A DNA stretch of 64,000 nucleotides from the NCBI GenBank assembly GCA_946902985.2, contig OX336389.2, forward strand, positions 340,044,444 through 340,108,443. Direction: 5' to 3'. The translations under genes were made by a program, and so were the position numbers. Positions 10,939-23,276 of this stretch are shown piece after piece (within the stretch, counting starts at the first letter, position 1; every line of letters starts with the position of its first letter). Origin of the DNA: Meconema thalassinum (lineage: Eukaryota > Arthropoda > Insecta > Orthoptera > Tettigoniidae). The notes beneath the pieces are model-generated. The model was given only the letters and a program-made list of their open reading frames with translations, was not told where the DNA came from and ran no database searches.

Positions 10939-12201
10939 AAGAAGAAAATACGAATGGAGCTGATGTACAAGACTGTGTGAGGTATGTGACAGTATTTTTC
11001 ATTAGCTTTCTGATTTGTTCTAATTTAACTGTCGTTATAAACTTTGGCATTCCCAGCTCGAAAGTTCACGCTATGCCACTGCATTTGAGGCTGCTTTAGA
11101 GCGAGAGAGAGAAGTCTGTAGATTTACTAGCATGTTCTAGACAAATCTGTGCTGTTAACTGTATGTTATTTCTACCAATACCGGTAAAGATTGACTTTAA
11201 CATGGTTCTTGCCTTCTGAATTTGAATTAGTCATAGCCCAAAGAGTTGTATGAAATGTGATTATAGACCTACTAGTAAATTGAGTGCCTGAGTGGGCTTG
11301 TAGTCTCTATGAGCTCTGATAGATACGAAGAGACTGGTTTATATTCAATATATGTGTAATTTAAGATGTAGGGAGGATAGGCCTAAAATTTGAGAAAAGA
11401 GTGCTGCACTGCTATTTATCAGTGCTTGTACGCTAGTACGAAATGAGGGCACAGCCACACCAATATAACCTCATGCAGCACCAGGTGTAAACATCATGTA
11501 GTTTCAAAGTTACAACTGGCAATAACGTTTCCAATGGATTAGCTTATAAATGCATTTGGGATTAGTCAATGTTGATAGTAAGCCAATATTATGTTAACTA
11601 CTGGCACAGAGTATGAAATAACCATTTCACACTGTAGGTGAGGATGACCTCAAGGGAATAAATATATATTTGTGCTGTTATGTAGGGGCGTAAAACTCCT
11701 CGCAAACTTGAGGGGTTCAAATTTATAAACTGCGTTTGCCTACCTACCAGGGAGAACCTTTTTTCCTTATAGGCTTTAAAGCTTGAAATAACACGCACGG
11801 TACTAAAGGTCTAATGCTACCGGTACATAAAAATGTGTTAATTTTATTCATTATTCCTAACTAACCCTTCGGATGCCAAGCTAACTTTATTGAAATCACA
11901 AGTTTTTGAAAAACATTATGTCCTACTATAATTTTTATGATGTCAATATTTGACTGTTGCAGGCAAATATAGTATATGCGATGCAAAATAATTAAAACAG
12001 TGTTTCATTTGTTTCATTAAATATACCTTTTTATATATAATTTGAAATGGACAAAGCCGTCGTTATGAGTCGAAAACGTACTCTCACACGCTTCACTGAG
12101 AGTTAAAACTTCATTTATGTCTCCATCATTCAAAGAGCTAGCGATATTTATCACCATGTATCTCAATTAGATCAGAATAAGAATATAATAATTTTTACAA
12201 G
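10939..12201. other. Gene-free stretch
   Basis: No supported gene. The part just before 12202 may be the 5' UTR of the downstream LINE, but I see no boundary. Confidence 0.45.
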
Positions 12202-13230
12202 ATGGCGACAAGTAACAAATCAACCAAGTGTGGTCAGTGTGAAAAATGTGTAACTGATAATGAAGACTACATAATTTGTGATGGGGAATGTGGTAAATCA
12301 TACCACAGAACCTGTGTAAACATAACGAAGAAAGTTTTTAACCGGCTTTTTCCGACAAAGCCAAACAATGGTATTGTGTCGAGTGCAGTGCAATAAGTAG
12401 GTCAACTATGGATAAGGTTTCTAAAATTGCCTCGCCAGACGAGAATATAAGTAAACCAGATTTACAAGATCTGGTTTGTGAAATCAACCTCCGATTGATA
12501 AAACTCGAAAATATTGAAAAGACTCAGAATGACATGCTTAAGTCCGTGACATACTTTTCTGATTGTTTCGATAGTATGAAAAGTGACATTTCAACTGCCG
12601 CACAAACTCTGAAGAAAGCCTTGTCAGAAATAGCAAAGCTCAGCCAAAGAGTTTGTGATTTAGAGAAGGATAAGAATATCGCTTGCAGTGAGGTCAAAAT
12701 GTTAAAAGCAAGAGAATCTCGAGCTTGAACAGTACGTTCGGCGAAACAACCTAGAGCTTCATAGCGTGCCACACACTTCAAACGAAAACCCCGCTCAGCT
12801 TGTCAAGACTATCGCTGACCAATTGGATGTCACAGTTGTTGAGTCCGATATTGACGCCTGCCATCGGCTACCACAAACCAGAGAAGGTCTTCCACCTCCT
12901 TTACTAGTAACATTCTGCAGCCGGCTAAAGAAGAGGCAACTTTAAAAGGCAAAAGATACAAACCCAACCTGAACTCAAGTGATGCTGGAATCAATGCTAG
13001 GGCTAGGCCTATCTACATAAACGAGCATTTGACGCCAGCTAATAAAGTACTTCACAAACGGGCAAGAGTCCTCCGTTTTAAATACGTCTGGACCCGGACT
13101 GTAAAATTTTCGTCCGTAAATCAGATAGTGACAAGGCTGTCAGGATCAGCTCACCAGAAGGCATTGAAACGCTAGTAAACGACTCTTCCATCAACAAGGC
13201 TCACCCATCCCATTCACAGAAATAATAATG
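12202..13230 (+). pseudogene. LINE ORF1: PHD finger, coiled coil and nucleic-acid-binding region
   Basis: ORF1 products of this group bind the LINE RNA. The first piece (12202-12396) opens with a PHD-type zinc finger: CGQCEKCV, CDGECGKSYH and C at the expected spacing. It stops at a TAA near 12394. The next piece (12408-12728) is a predicted coiled coil (LIKLENIEK, LSEIAKLSQRVCDLEKDK). It then shifts frame into LEQYVRRNNLELHSVP and later DIDACHRLP, motifs typical of the RNA-binding part of CR1-like ORF1. At least two frame changes and one stop break it. Confidence 0.75.
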
Positions 13231-13281
13231 AATCAAGACATGGAGCTACTAGTTGATGTTGACTTACACACATCAATTGAA

Positions 13282-16060
13282 TAACGTAAATATGACTGTA
13301 TTCTCGACTACAGAGCAGACACTAAAAATGAGGTTAGCCAAATCAAGTGTCTTTACCTAAATAGCAGAAGCATAAAAAATAAACTAGAAGATATCGAGAT
13401 ACTAATACATATTTTGGAAAATCTAGATGTCATAGTGGTAACCGAGACTTGGGTGAAAAGTAATGAATCTAAATACTTCAACCTAAATAACTATTCTGTT
13501 GCATTTTTACACAGAGACAATCAGGATGGTGGAGGCGTGGGAGTTTATGTCCACAAAAAATGGAATATAAAAGTTCTTAACCTAGTTGAGAGTAACCATA
13601 GCTTGATCCAGTTAGAGCGTAAAAGAAGGGATACTGTTCGTTTCAATAACCTGCATACTATTAATATAATTACAGTATATAATCCTAACATAAATAACGC
13701 AACAAATTTCATGCAATCTCTAGAGCATATTCTCTCGAAAAACAATGCCAATCTTTGCTTATGCATTGGTGATACAAATATTAACTTACTAAACAAAAAT
13801 AATGTAACCAAATCACACCTCAATCTACTATCCAGCTATGGTTTCACACAAGGCAATACTCGCTATCCAACAAGAATATGTGAATCAACAAGTACACTCC
13901 TTGATCAGATAGCCACTAATAACTGTAAATATGCCTATAGAATAAGCAATAATGATCTCAATTAAATAGATTCCTTAGATGATGTAATCGAAACCTACAC
14001 CGCCATGAAACACAAAATTTTGATACAGACACCCAACAAAGGCAACACCGACACACCTTTGAAGGAAATACACCAGAACCACAAAAATCCATGGATAACA
14101 ACAGAATTAATGCAGCTAATAAAGCAAAGGGACCTACTACATGCAAAACTTAAAACTAGCACTCACAGAAACAACAACCTCTTAAAGGAAGAGCACATAA
14201 TATGTAGGAACAAAGTGACAGCCTTAAAACGGAAACTGAAATCCTCATACTTTGAACATAAATTAACATTGAACGCCAATAGCATAAAAGAAACTTGGTA
14301 AGTAATCAATGAAATGATTTACAACTGCACAACTGAAAACAAAGATCGTCCCAGTGGGATAATAATTGACGGTAAATCTTTCACAGGAAAATAAAATATT
14401 TGCAATGCTCTAAACACTCACTTTATAAACATAGCACACAAGTTAGCCAAAAAACATCCTCCCAGGGAAGAAAGTTAATGAAATTAATGTCAACACAGAT
14501 TCCATATTTATGACCCCGACTGACGAGATGGAAATTCGCAATATTATATTAAGCCTTAAAATGAGAAGTAGCCAAGACAAAGATGGTATGTCAGTAAAAT
14601 TGTTAAAAAACTCCATTGACATGCTAAGTAGCCCACTAAATACTTTAATACATTTATCGTTAGAGACTAGCCTGGTCCCTGATCTAAAAATAGCACGAGT
14701 CATGCTAGTCTATAAAGGAGGTGACAAAAGCAATCCGGACAATTACAGACCCATTTCCATCCTCACATCCATATCCAAGGTACTCGAAACAGTAGTAAAA
14801 CAGAATTGTTAATTTCTTAAATAAAAATGATTACTTCTACAAACAGCAGTATGGATTTCGAGAAAACTCAAGCACAGAAATAGCCACAATTGGTATTATC
14901 TGTAACTTGCAGGATGTCATAGACAATAAGATGACAGCGAGTGGCCTTTTCATAGAATTGAGAAAGGCGTTTGACACTATTGGCCATGAAATTCTTTTCG
15001 GGAAACTTGATAAAGCAGGTATCCGAGGATTAGCTTGGACATGGTTTAAAAATTACCTATCCAATCGTAAGCAGTATATTGAAATAAATGGCTACAGAAG
15101 TGAGGGAGTAAATATTACCCACGGTGTGCCCCAAGGATCAATATTGGGTCCTTCCCTCTTCTTAGTATATATTAATGACATTGCAACACTCCGTTTCCAT
15201 GGCAATATAACGTTTTTTGCAGACGACTTAAGCATCTTTTACAATGCGTACACCACCATCACGCTGATTACACACATGCAGGAGGACATGAATACAATAC
15301 TTGGCTGGACCCAGTCAAATAAATTAACAATAAATGAAGATAATACATTATTTAATAATCTCTAAGCGTAGAACAAAGTTAGACATCATTCAGAACATAA
15401 TGCTGAATGGAAAGGCAGTTAAAAGGGTCTCATCCGTCAAATATCTAGGCCTAATAATAGATGAAAATCTCTCCTCGCAAAAGCACATTGATGCATTAGT
15501 AAAAAAATGTCACCTGCCGCAGGGATGATAAAAAATTGAGCTACTATATCCCAAAATATCTACTCAGGAAAGTGTATTTTTCCTTAATCCATAGCCACTT
15601 ACAATATTTGAATACAATTTGGATAAAATGCTCAAATTACCTAAAAAAATGGAAATTGAGTTAATTCAGAATAGAGCCATAAGAAATATTTATCACTACC
15701 TTTCTTAACACCAACCAAACACCTTTATATTACGTGTAAAATTCAACCTGTAGCCCTAAATGCAGAAACCAAATCAAATGTCCTGATGTACCAAATCCTA
15801 CACAAAAGTATCCTCACAAATTTAAACTTCACTAAACAATCTGATTTACACGCTTACAAAACTAGACATGCAGATGACATATCAATTCCGAACAATATGG
15901 CAGTAATAGCATTAAGTATAGTGCCTTTGTAAAGTTCAATAGACCACCAGAAAACATAAAAAATTGCACCTAGCCTACCAATCCTTAAAAGGAGGCTAAA
16001 ATAGTTTATGTGGAATGATTAAAAATGTCAGTTTGAAGAAATTTCTAAATCTGAGAAGAC
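13282..16060 (+). pseudogene. LINE ORF2: AP endonuclease and reverse transcriptase, broken
   Basis: An endonuclease region starts near 13340 with LNSRSIKNKLED, then VVTETWV (the catalytic Glu), GGGVGVYV and CIGDTNINL (GDxN). RT pieces follow in several frames: KDGMSVKLLKNS and NYRPISILTSISK (14510-14812), then 14907-15365 with RKAFDTIGHEI, HGVPQGSILGP and the catalytic FADD. The C-terminal part (15334-15528 and on to about 16060) includes VKYLGLIIDE and SLIHSHLQY. Stops or frameshifts occur near 13964, 14300, 14810, 15364 and 15527, so no full enzyme can be made. Confidence 0.85.
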
Positions 16061-16240
16061 AAAAGAAGACCAAATTGTGTACAAAAACTTATGAAAGCTA
16101 CAAAATGTTGTATATATTTTCATACTGAAAACTTTGTAAACTAAACATTGAATTGTAATTCGTCGCCAACAAGATGAAACTGTACGATTTCTTTGTATAT
16201 GAGTCCTTGACTTTTTAAGGGATTAATAAAATGCATTATA

Positions 16241-16475
16241 GTTTGAAAAGATCACACGTGCGGGTAATCAGCTGACTACAACATGTTCAAAGAATACTTA
16301 TTATTAAACCAGTTATTCACAGAACACAAACATATCGATATCCAGAGAGAGAATAATTCCTACATAATCTTGGTTACGACAGTGATAGCACTGCCTGGCT
16401 AGAAGTAGTAGCCTAATAATACCACATCTACCGCCCGTGGCATTTTTAGCAGAAGCGCCCTTGGTCGATATATCG
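16241..16475. other. No feature seen
   Basis: Short spacer between the LINE end and the 23-bp duplication. I see no gene. Confidence 0.5.
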
Positions 16476-16521
16476 TCCCCTGGCACTATAAGGGTTAATC
16501 CCCTGGCACTATAAGGGTTAA
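16476..16521. repeat. 23-bp perfect tandem duplication
   Basis: The 23-bp unit at 16476-16498 (begins TCCCCTGGCACTATAAGGG) is repeated exactly at 16499-16521. It may be a small replication slip or the residue of an excised insertion. Confidence 0.9.
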
Positions 16522-16553
16522 AATACAAAATACAATCAGAATATGAATCTTCG

Positions 16554-16610
<57 letters not shown>

Positions 16611-16930
16611 CCATCATTTCCCCTTATCCAGCTCCTGCCGGGTCAGGGTATTTATGGAACTTCTCCATCTTCCTTTCTTTCCACCATTCCTCTTCCACGA
16701 TCTTGTCCCAGTCCTGATTTCTTTTTCTTATGCTGTTCTTCACTGAACCAATCCACCTTGTCCTAGGCCTTTCCATTGCTCTCTTACCCTTGCACTTTGT
16801 CTCCGGCGTCTGTCTTGGTATTCTATTTTCCTCCATCCTCTTTACATGTCCAAACCACCTTAGTTTATTCTTCCCAATTTTCTCATTTAGCATTCCCATC
16901 CCAACTTCCTTCCTAACATCTCCATTTCTT
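16554..16930 (-). mobile_element. 5'-truncated LINE, C-terminal RT arm with (CAT)n tail
   Basis: On the minus strand the frame 16899-16624 encodes the last part of an APE-type LINE protein (LRWFGHVKRMEENRIPRQ, then RPRTRWIGSVKNSI), directly followed by the element's simple-repeat 3' tail, about 21 CAT units at 16554-16616 on the plus strand. This is a classic 5'-truncated insertion. A/T-rich flanks of similar text (AATACAAAATACAAT near 16522 and AATACAAAACATAAAACAAT near 16933) may be decayed TSDs, but the match is imperfect. Confidence 0.8.
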
Positions 16931-17518
16931 CATGAATACAAAACATAAAACAATAATTGTCAACGTCAAGCTAAAGACCCGAACACTGACTCCCTGAAGG
17001 GGCGTATATAGAATTTTATTTGGGAGGGAGGGGGCAACCGGGAGATTGGTGGCACGGAATAGTCCCCAAAGAAATGGGGGTCCGGGCTGCAAAATGATGA
17101 GTTTTAAGGGTATCTGGCATCACTTTTTCAAGCAATTTGTTGTGATGTTTTATGTTTGATTATTGTCAAACACAACTGAGACAATTTCATGTTACTTTTT
17201 ATTAATACAGTCATCTTGCTCACTTAATAGTATTTACATAGAAAGAATGAACATTACTGTTTGGATTTGGGGCATATGACCTCGCTTTTCCGCCGCTTAA
17301 AACGTCAATAACTGTTTTGATTTACAACTTACACTATAATATAAAGTCAAGGTTTCTTGAAGCATTACCAAATTGGTTTATAACTTCATCGTCAGTGATT
17401 TGTATGTCTCTGTGAACAGATAACAATGCTAGACCGATGCGTCTGTTTTCGGAAGTAGCTGTTCGGCGGTAGTTACAAAGACAGGCAAAATTGTCAAAAG
17501 TTCGATAAGGGTATACAA
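16931..17518. other. Gene-free stretch with GC-rich patch
   Basis: A GC/G-rich patch (about 16990-17100, with GGGAGGGAGGGGG) stands out from AT-rich flanks. I see no coding frame and cannot name the patch. Confidence 0.4.
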
Positions 17519-17806
17519 CGGGGGTGCTCAATGTACGGCCCGCAATGGAATTTTATGTGGCCCTGGCCGAGTTTTTATAATGTGCTAAGTTTGAGATTTA
17601 CGTTTTTCGTAGATACCGAAAAAACTAGATAGTAAAAACTTTATTGTAATTTACGGAGAATGGGGATAAAACCATAAGAAAAATCTCTGAATTACTCGTA
17701 GTTTTTTTCTTGACATGTTGTTTCTTTTACTGGGCGGTAGAAAAGTTCAAAGATGCATAATTATTCCCACCTTAAACGCAGCTAAGGGTTAAACTTCATC
17801 CATTCA

Positions 17807-18341
17807 TGTTGAAATTTAATTATGTTTACAACTGACTATAACCTCTACTGTAAATCTAAGTTGGCAACAATGTGATCAAAAATGTATTTTACTTTTATAA
17901 GTTGGCAATTGTTTTAAACCAGAAGAAGTTGTACAGCTAATGGCGGAATGTATGTGTAAGATATTGTCTGTGAAATCTGAAGCCATCAGCCATCAAAATT
18001 GTATCTATATTGAATGTAGGGAAGTTTTTGATAACTCATAAACATGTGTTATGCTGTAGAGTCAAAAGGTATGATATTGTCGACTTATCTAATATGTATT
18101 TTTCAACTTGTATTTGAATGAGGTTATATGTTGTATGGAAGCACACCTTAAGTTTACAAAATGTTCATAATAATAGAAGAAGTTTGTAACTGAGAGTGTA
18201 AACCATTATCGTATTATTTCCTTGTTTGTCAGGCACCTTTTGATGATACTTGCTGTTTAATTTTTGATAAATAAAAGGACGTCATACATATTGACAATGA
18301 CTTGATCATTCATCCCTGCTCGGAGCATAAGAATTACAACA
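17807..18341 (+). repeat. Copia 5' LTR
   Basis: 535 bp, begins TGTTGAAATT and ends TTACAACA, i.e. TG...CA. It matches 22742-23276 with about six mismatches and no gap. A polyadenylation-like AATAAA lies near its right side (GATAAATAAAAGG, about 18268). Confidence 0.95.
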
Positions 18342-18355
18342 GGTTATCGGCCCAG
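18342..18355 (+). other. Copia primer-binding site, half-tRNA type
   Basis: GGTTATCGGCCCAG follows the 5' LTR directly. Drosophila copia is known to prime from an internal fragment of initiator tRNA-Met cut in the anticodon loop, with a PBS containing GGTTATGGGCCCAG. The site here differs from that by one base, so this element probably uses the same unusual primer. Confidence 0.7.
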
Positions 18356-18718
18356 ATACCGCTCATACGTCGGACACGCCGAGCATTACGGGATACTATT
18401 TGGACGTCGAGAAAAAGTCAGCCGAGTCAGTCGTCGTCGTCCAAGTCAGAAGTCGTCAGGCCAGTCCAGTCAGCCGAGAAAGTCCACGTCAGTCATCGCA
18501 GACAAAGTCAGCCTCGTCGAAGAGGACGTCAACCACATCGTCAGCCCAAGAAACGTCTGATAAGTCAATCTAACCTCAAAATGTCAGTCAAGTAGCCTAT
18601 ACATTAGTCAGAGTAAATTGATAAAACTATTTGAAAATAGATAGTAAAATCTTGTGAAATCAAACGTTTGTAAATTTATCATATTTTTGAAACTTAATTT
18701 TGCTTTTTAAGTCAAGTC

Positions 18719-19642
18719 ATGGATACAGTAAAGGTTCGTTTAGAAGCTTTGACAGAAGATTTGCATGGAAATGTCAATTATGATTCTTGGCGTTTCAAAA
18801 TTAATTTAGCTATGAGAACAAAATAATGTTTTGATATTGCAACTGGTTTGACTGTCAAACCATCAGGTACAAACTCCGATCCTGTACGTAATTGGATAAA
18901 GAAAGATGTAGAAGCTCAACCGCTTATAGGTTTAAATGTCAGTAGTAATATAGCGAAAAAGCTAGTCAAATGCCAGACTGAAAAACAAATGTTAGATAAG
19001 ATAGAAAATGTTTATGGTAAAAAGTCTGATATTACTGTTGAGGGTTTGCAAAGGAAATTTTTTGGTTATGTTTTTGACAGCCAAAAATCAGCTGTTGAGA
19101 ATTGCTTGGAGATTCAACAGATAGCCGAAGACCTGTCATCAGATGACGACAGGGTGAAAGACAGTTGGATCATGACACGAATGCTGAGTATGCTACCACC
19201 TAAGCTGAACCATTTCAGAACAGCCTGGGACAATGTGACAGGAGCCGACAAAACTATTGAAACACTCATCGAAAGATTGAGGCTGGAAGAGGATCGACTC
19301 AATGAAGGTAAAAAGGAAAGTGGAGCAACTGCAGTCAACGCACTCATCGCAAAGGAGAAGAAAACTGGAAATCAGTCTACTCACAACAATAGCAACAGAC
19401 AAGGTGGAAGCGCGCCAGTCAGCTGCTTTAAGTGTGGACAGAAAGGACATGTGAAGAAACACTGCAGAAACAAACCCTGTGCCAAATATCTTGCCTATTG
19501 TAAAGAAAACTACCCTTGCCATGTGTGTGGACAGAAAGGTCACTTCCCAAGAGACTGTACTAAGAAGGATGACAACAAAAATGGAAATGAAAGGTCAGAA
19601 CGAAGTGAACAGAAGAGCACGAATCGCCCATACCGGCACTAG
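18719..19642 (+). pseudogene. Copia Gag, one premature stop
   Basis: Gag packages the element RNA into virus-like particles. The likely start is ATG at 18719 (MDTVKVRLEAL). Codon 36 is TAA (18824-18826), after which the same frame stays open to 19642. The body shows UBN2/Copia-type capsid motifs (YDSWRFKINLAM near the start; MLPPKLNHFRTAW). Two CCHC zinc knuckles follow near the C-terminus, CFKCGQKGHVKKHC and CHVCGQKGHFPRDC. The total is 307 codons with the stop counted as a codon, normal for Copia Gag. The frame differs from that of the following protease. Confidence 0.88.
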
Positions 19643-19647
19643 CGTCA

Positions 19648-22600
19648 GTGGGACTGTCAACTGCAGAGCTGAACAGTCTAAATTCGAAATGTAACACACG
19701 AAATCACTGGTACCAGGACTGTGGAGCTACACAACATATGACATCACACAGGAACTGGTTCGTCAAATTGATTGAATTGGAAACTCCATCTCCTATTGTC
19801 ATCGGAGATGCGACTGTACTAGAGGGTGTTGGCATCGGCAACGTTCAACTTGAGGCGTTCAACGGAACAGAATGGTACAAGGTCATCCTGGAGGACGTGC
19901 TTTATGTGCCTAAGCTCAACTACAATTTGATATCTGTCAGTCAGATACTCGACAGAGGTTATGTCCAAACTGCAAACAAAGATAAGTCAATATTTGAAAC
20001 GTCTGATCATCGTGAAATTGTGGCCATGGCAGTCAGAGAAGGTGACCTGTACAGAATGATGCTACGCCAGGAGAAGTCGGAAGCCTGTATGGTAGCCACC
20101 TCGATCGTAACCTGGCACGAGAGGCTCGCACACCAAAACCTGAAGTATGTGAAGGATACTTTGGGCAGGAATGGCATTCCATATGTTGATGATTGGAACG
20201 AGAGAGTCTGCGAAGGATGCACCTACGGTTAACAACATCGGGTATCTCACCCACTGAACGAGAAGGTTCCTACCCAACCATTGGATCTGGTCCATGTAGA
20301 TATGGGAGAGATGGCGACACCATCGCTAGGAGAAGCAAAATATTTCTTGCTTTTCAAGGATGATTTTTCACATTTCCGAACAGTATACTTCTTGAAGACG
20401 AAGGACGAAGCCGCAGCCAAACTGGATGTTTCCATGAAGCTGGTGGAAAACCAATTCGGAAGAAAGGTGAAAATTCTACAATCAGATAATGGAACCGAGA
20501 TCAAGAATGCCAACACACGTAAGCTGCTGGAAGAGCTTGGTGTCTTTCACACTTTTTCAACAGCTTACACCCCAGAACAGAACGGAAGAGTGGAACGTGA
20601 AATGAGAACAATTGTGGAGTCAGCAAGGACCACAATTCATGCACGAAACCTGAAGGATAATTTGTGGGCAGAAGCAGTGAACTGTTCTGTGTTCACGATC
20701 AACCAGACTGGCACAAGTTCAGTGAAAGGAAAGAGTCCAGCCAACCTATGGTTTGGACGACAGGTCAACATGAACAAACTGAAAACCTTCGGATGCGACT
20801 GCTACGTTTTGACTCCCAACCACAAGAGATGCAAGCTTGACAAGAAGTCTAGGAAAGGTATATTTGTTGGATACGACATTGACTCTCCATCCTACAGATT
20901 CTATCTGCCTGAAGAACGTGATGTTTTAAGTTCAGACAACGTCGTGTTTAATGAAGGAGAAGAAGATGAGCGAAACCTGACAGATGTTGAAATGGCCATG
21001 AACGAGAACGAGTTGATTGAAGAAGATGAGTACGAAGACAGCATAGACCTGAGACAAGACAGAAACGAAGAAAGAGATGAAGCCAGAGAAGAAGAAGAAC
21101 AACCAAGAAGACCAGGACTACGCAATCGTCAAAATATTCAGCTACCTGCCAAACTATCAGACTATGTCATGGGCTACCTCCGGGGAGGAAAGAGTGCCAA
21201 CTTAGCCATGATAGGAGAAATCCAGGATATCTCTATTTCCAAAGCGTTGAAAGATGCCAAGTGGCTGAAAGCCATGACAGAAGAATTTGAATCCTTACAG
21301 AAGATGGAAACTTGGAAATTAGTGAAATGTCCGGAAGCAGTTCGACCCCTGACCTGCCGCTGGGTGTTACGAGAGAAGCCTGATGGGAGAATGAAAAGCA
21401 CGACTGGTAGCACGTGGCTTTGAGCAGGAAGAAGGAGTTGACTACTCAGAAACATTTAGTCCAGTAGCAAACCATGCTTCAATTAGACTGATTCTCAGTC
21501 ATGCCGCTACTGAGAAGATGAAACTTGTTCCCTTTGATGTGAAGACAGCCTTCTTGCACGGAGACTTGGAGGAGAACTTGTACATGTATCAACCTGAAGG
21601 ATTTGAAGATGGTACTGGCAGAGTCTGCAAACTAATGAAAAGCATATATGGACTAAAGCAAGCACCAAGAAAGTGGAATGAGAAAATGTCAGATTTTCTT
21701 GAGAAGAAACTTGGACTAGTGAACACCGACGATGACCCCTGCATTTACTATAACGAGAAGAGAACTTTGATGATGGCTCTTTTCGTCGACGACGGGCTCA
21801 ACGCTGGATATAATGAAAAAGAAATCTTTGAAGTCTCGGATGTCATAAATCGGGAATTTGAAATCACTTACCAACGGTCAGTTCAGAAGCAATTCACGTA
21901 CCTAGACATGGAAGTCAGATTAGAGAATGATGGAATTTTTTTGAACCAGCCTGGATACACCAGAAAGATCATCAATCGTTTTCGGTTCGACACTTGCAAC
22001 CCAAGTTCAACACCCATGGAGAAAGGAATGGTGGCAAACGAAGAAGATCGTATCAACGACAGACCAGCGCCACCTACAACTCCATATCGAGAAGCAGTGG
22101 GAAGTATACTCTACCTGGCTACAATATCCCGACCGGATATCCGCTACGCAGTGAACTACTTGAGCCGCTTCAACGGCAAAGCCATGCAGAGCAACTGGAA
22201 AATGGTTAAGAAGGTATTTCAGTATTTGAAGGGAACTCCAGACTATGGAATTTTCTTCAATGGAGACGACTAACTTGTGGCATATACAGATTCAGACTAC
22301 GGTGGGGACACCGTAACAGGGCGCTCAACAAGTGGTGTTCTACTGTTGAGAGGAGGACCAATCATTTGGTACACACAGAAGCAGCGACTCGATGCTACGT
22401 CAACAGCAGAAGCAGAATACCGAGCAGCTGTCTCATCGATAGATGACATCAGTTGGATCAAGAGAATTGGACTGGAACTCGAAATTTTGAAGTCAGACAA
22501 ACCTGTCACGCTGTTTGTTGACAACCAGTCAGCAATCCACATGCTGCACAATGCACACGAGGGGAAGACTACAAAAGGAAAGAAACATATAGAGATTCCA

Positions 22601-22747
22601 CGCAAATTCATCCAGGAACACGTGGGCAAAACTGTTGCTCTCAAACATGTCGAGAGCTCCAAGCAACTTGCTGATATCCTGACCAAACCCCTCGATAGAA
22701 AATTGTTTGAATCGCTTCGTTGTAAAATAATTAAGGAGGGGTGTTGA
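19648..22747 (+). pseudogene. Copia Pol: protease, integrase, RT, RNase H, broken
   Basis: Order of domains: protease (DCGATQHMTS, where the Copia norm is D-S/T-G-A), GAG-pre-integrase (WHERLAHQNLKYV, near 20110), integrase core (VHVDMGEM; LQSDNGTE; EQNGRVERE: the D-D-E triad), RT (KPDGRMK; VPFDVKTAFLHGDL; YGLKQAPRKW; the catalytic FVDD near 21785) and RNase H (AYTDSDYGGD; STAEAEYRA). Three breaks: TAA at 20230-20232 between pre-integrase and integrase, a frameshift near 21395 inside RT, and TAA at 22271-22273 before RNase H. The frame ends in the PPT next to the 3' LTR. Confidence 0.93.
22733..22741 (+). other. Copia polypurine tract
   Basis: AAGGAGGGG lies immediately before the TG of the 3' LTR at 22742. 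It is the expected plus-strand priming site. Confidence 0.85.
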
Positions 22748-23276
22748 AATTTAATTATGTTTACAACTGACTATAACCTCTACTGTAAATCTAAGTTGGC
22801 AACAATGTGATCAAAAATGTATTTTACTTTTATAAGTTGGCAATTGTTTTAAACCAGAAGAAGATGTACAGCTAATGGCGGAATGTATGTGTAAGATATT
22901 GTCTGTGAAATCTGAAGCCATCAGCCATCAAAATTGTATCTATATTGAATGTAGGGAAGTTTTTGATAACTCATAAACATGTGTTATGCTGTAGAGTCAA
23001 AAGGTATGATATTGTCGACTTATCTAATATGTATTTTTCAACTTGTATTTGAATGAGGTTATATGTTATATGGAAGCACACCTTAAGTTTACAAAATGTT
23101 CATAATAATAGCAGAAGTTTGTAACTGAGAGTGTAAACCATTATTGTATTATTTCCTTGTTTGCCAGGCGCCTTTTGATGATACTTGCTGTTTAATTTTT
23201 GATAAATAAAAGGACGTCATACATATTGACAATGACTTGATCATTCATCCCTGCTCGGAGCATAAGAATTACAACA
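22742..23276 (+). repeat. Copia 3' LTR
   Basis: 535 bp, TG...CA, near-identical to 17807-18341. About six base differences were counted by eye, e.g. GAAGATG versus GAAGTTG near position 120 of the LTR. Confidence 0.95.

Larger units (their letters stand above)
12202..16240 (+). mobile_element. Degenerate CR1/L2-like LINE with PHD-finger ORF1
   Basis: A plus-strand non-LTR element with ORF1 (about 12202-13230) and ORF2 (about 13282-16060), ending near 16200-16240 in a TTTAAGGGATTAATAAAATG 3' region. Both ORFs carry several frameshifts and stops. The PHD finger at the start of ORF1 and the LNSRSIKNK start of the endonuclease fit the CR1/L2 branch of the Jockey superfamily. I did not find a TSD. 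Confidence 0.8.
17807..23276 (+). mobile_element. Complete Copia (Ty1/Copia) LTR retrotransposon
   Basis: A 5470-bp element: LTRs of equal length (535 bp each), PBS, gag, pol in Copia order (protease, integrase, RT, RNase H), polypurine tract (PPT) and LTR. The 5-bp flanks ATTCA (17802-17806) and ATTTA (23277-23281) differ by one base and probably are the TSD. The LTRs differ at about six positions by eye (about 1%), so the insertion is fairly recent, yet coding frames hold several inactivating changes. Confidence 0.95.

Noticed and set aside
16543..16746. Open frame starting with a long His run
   Set aside because: It is the CAT microsatellite tail of the truncated LINE read as codons; the real signal is on the other strand.
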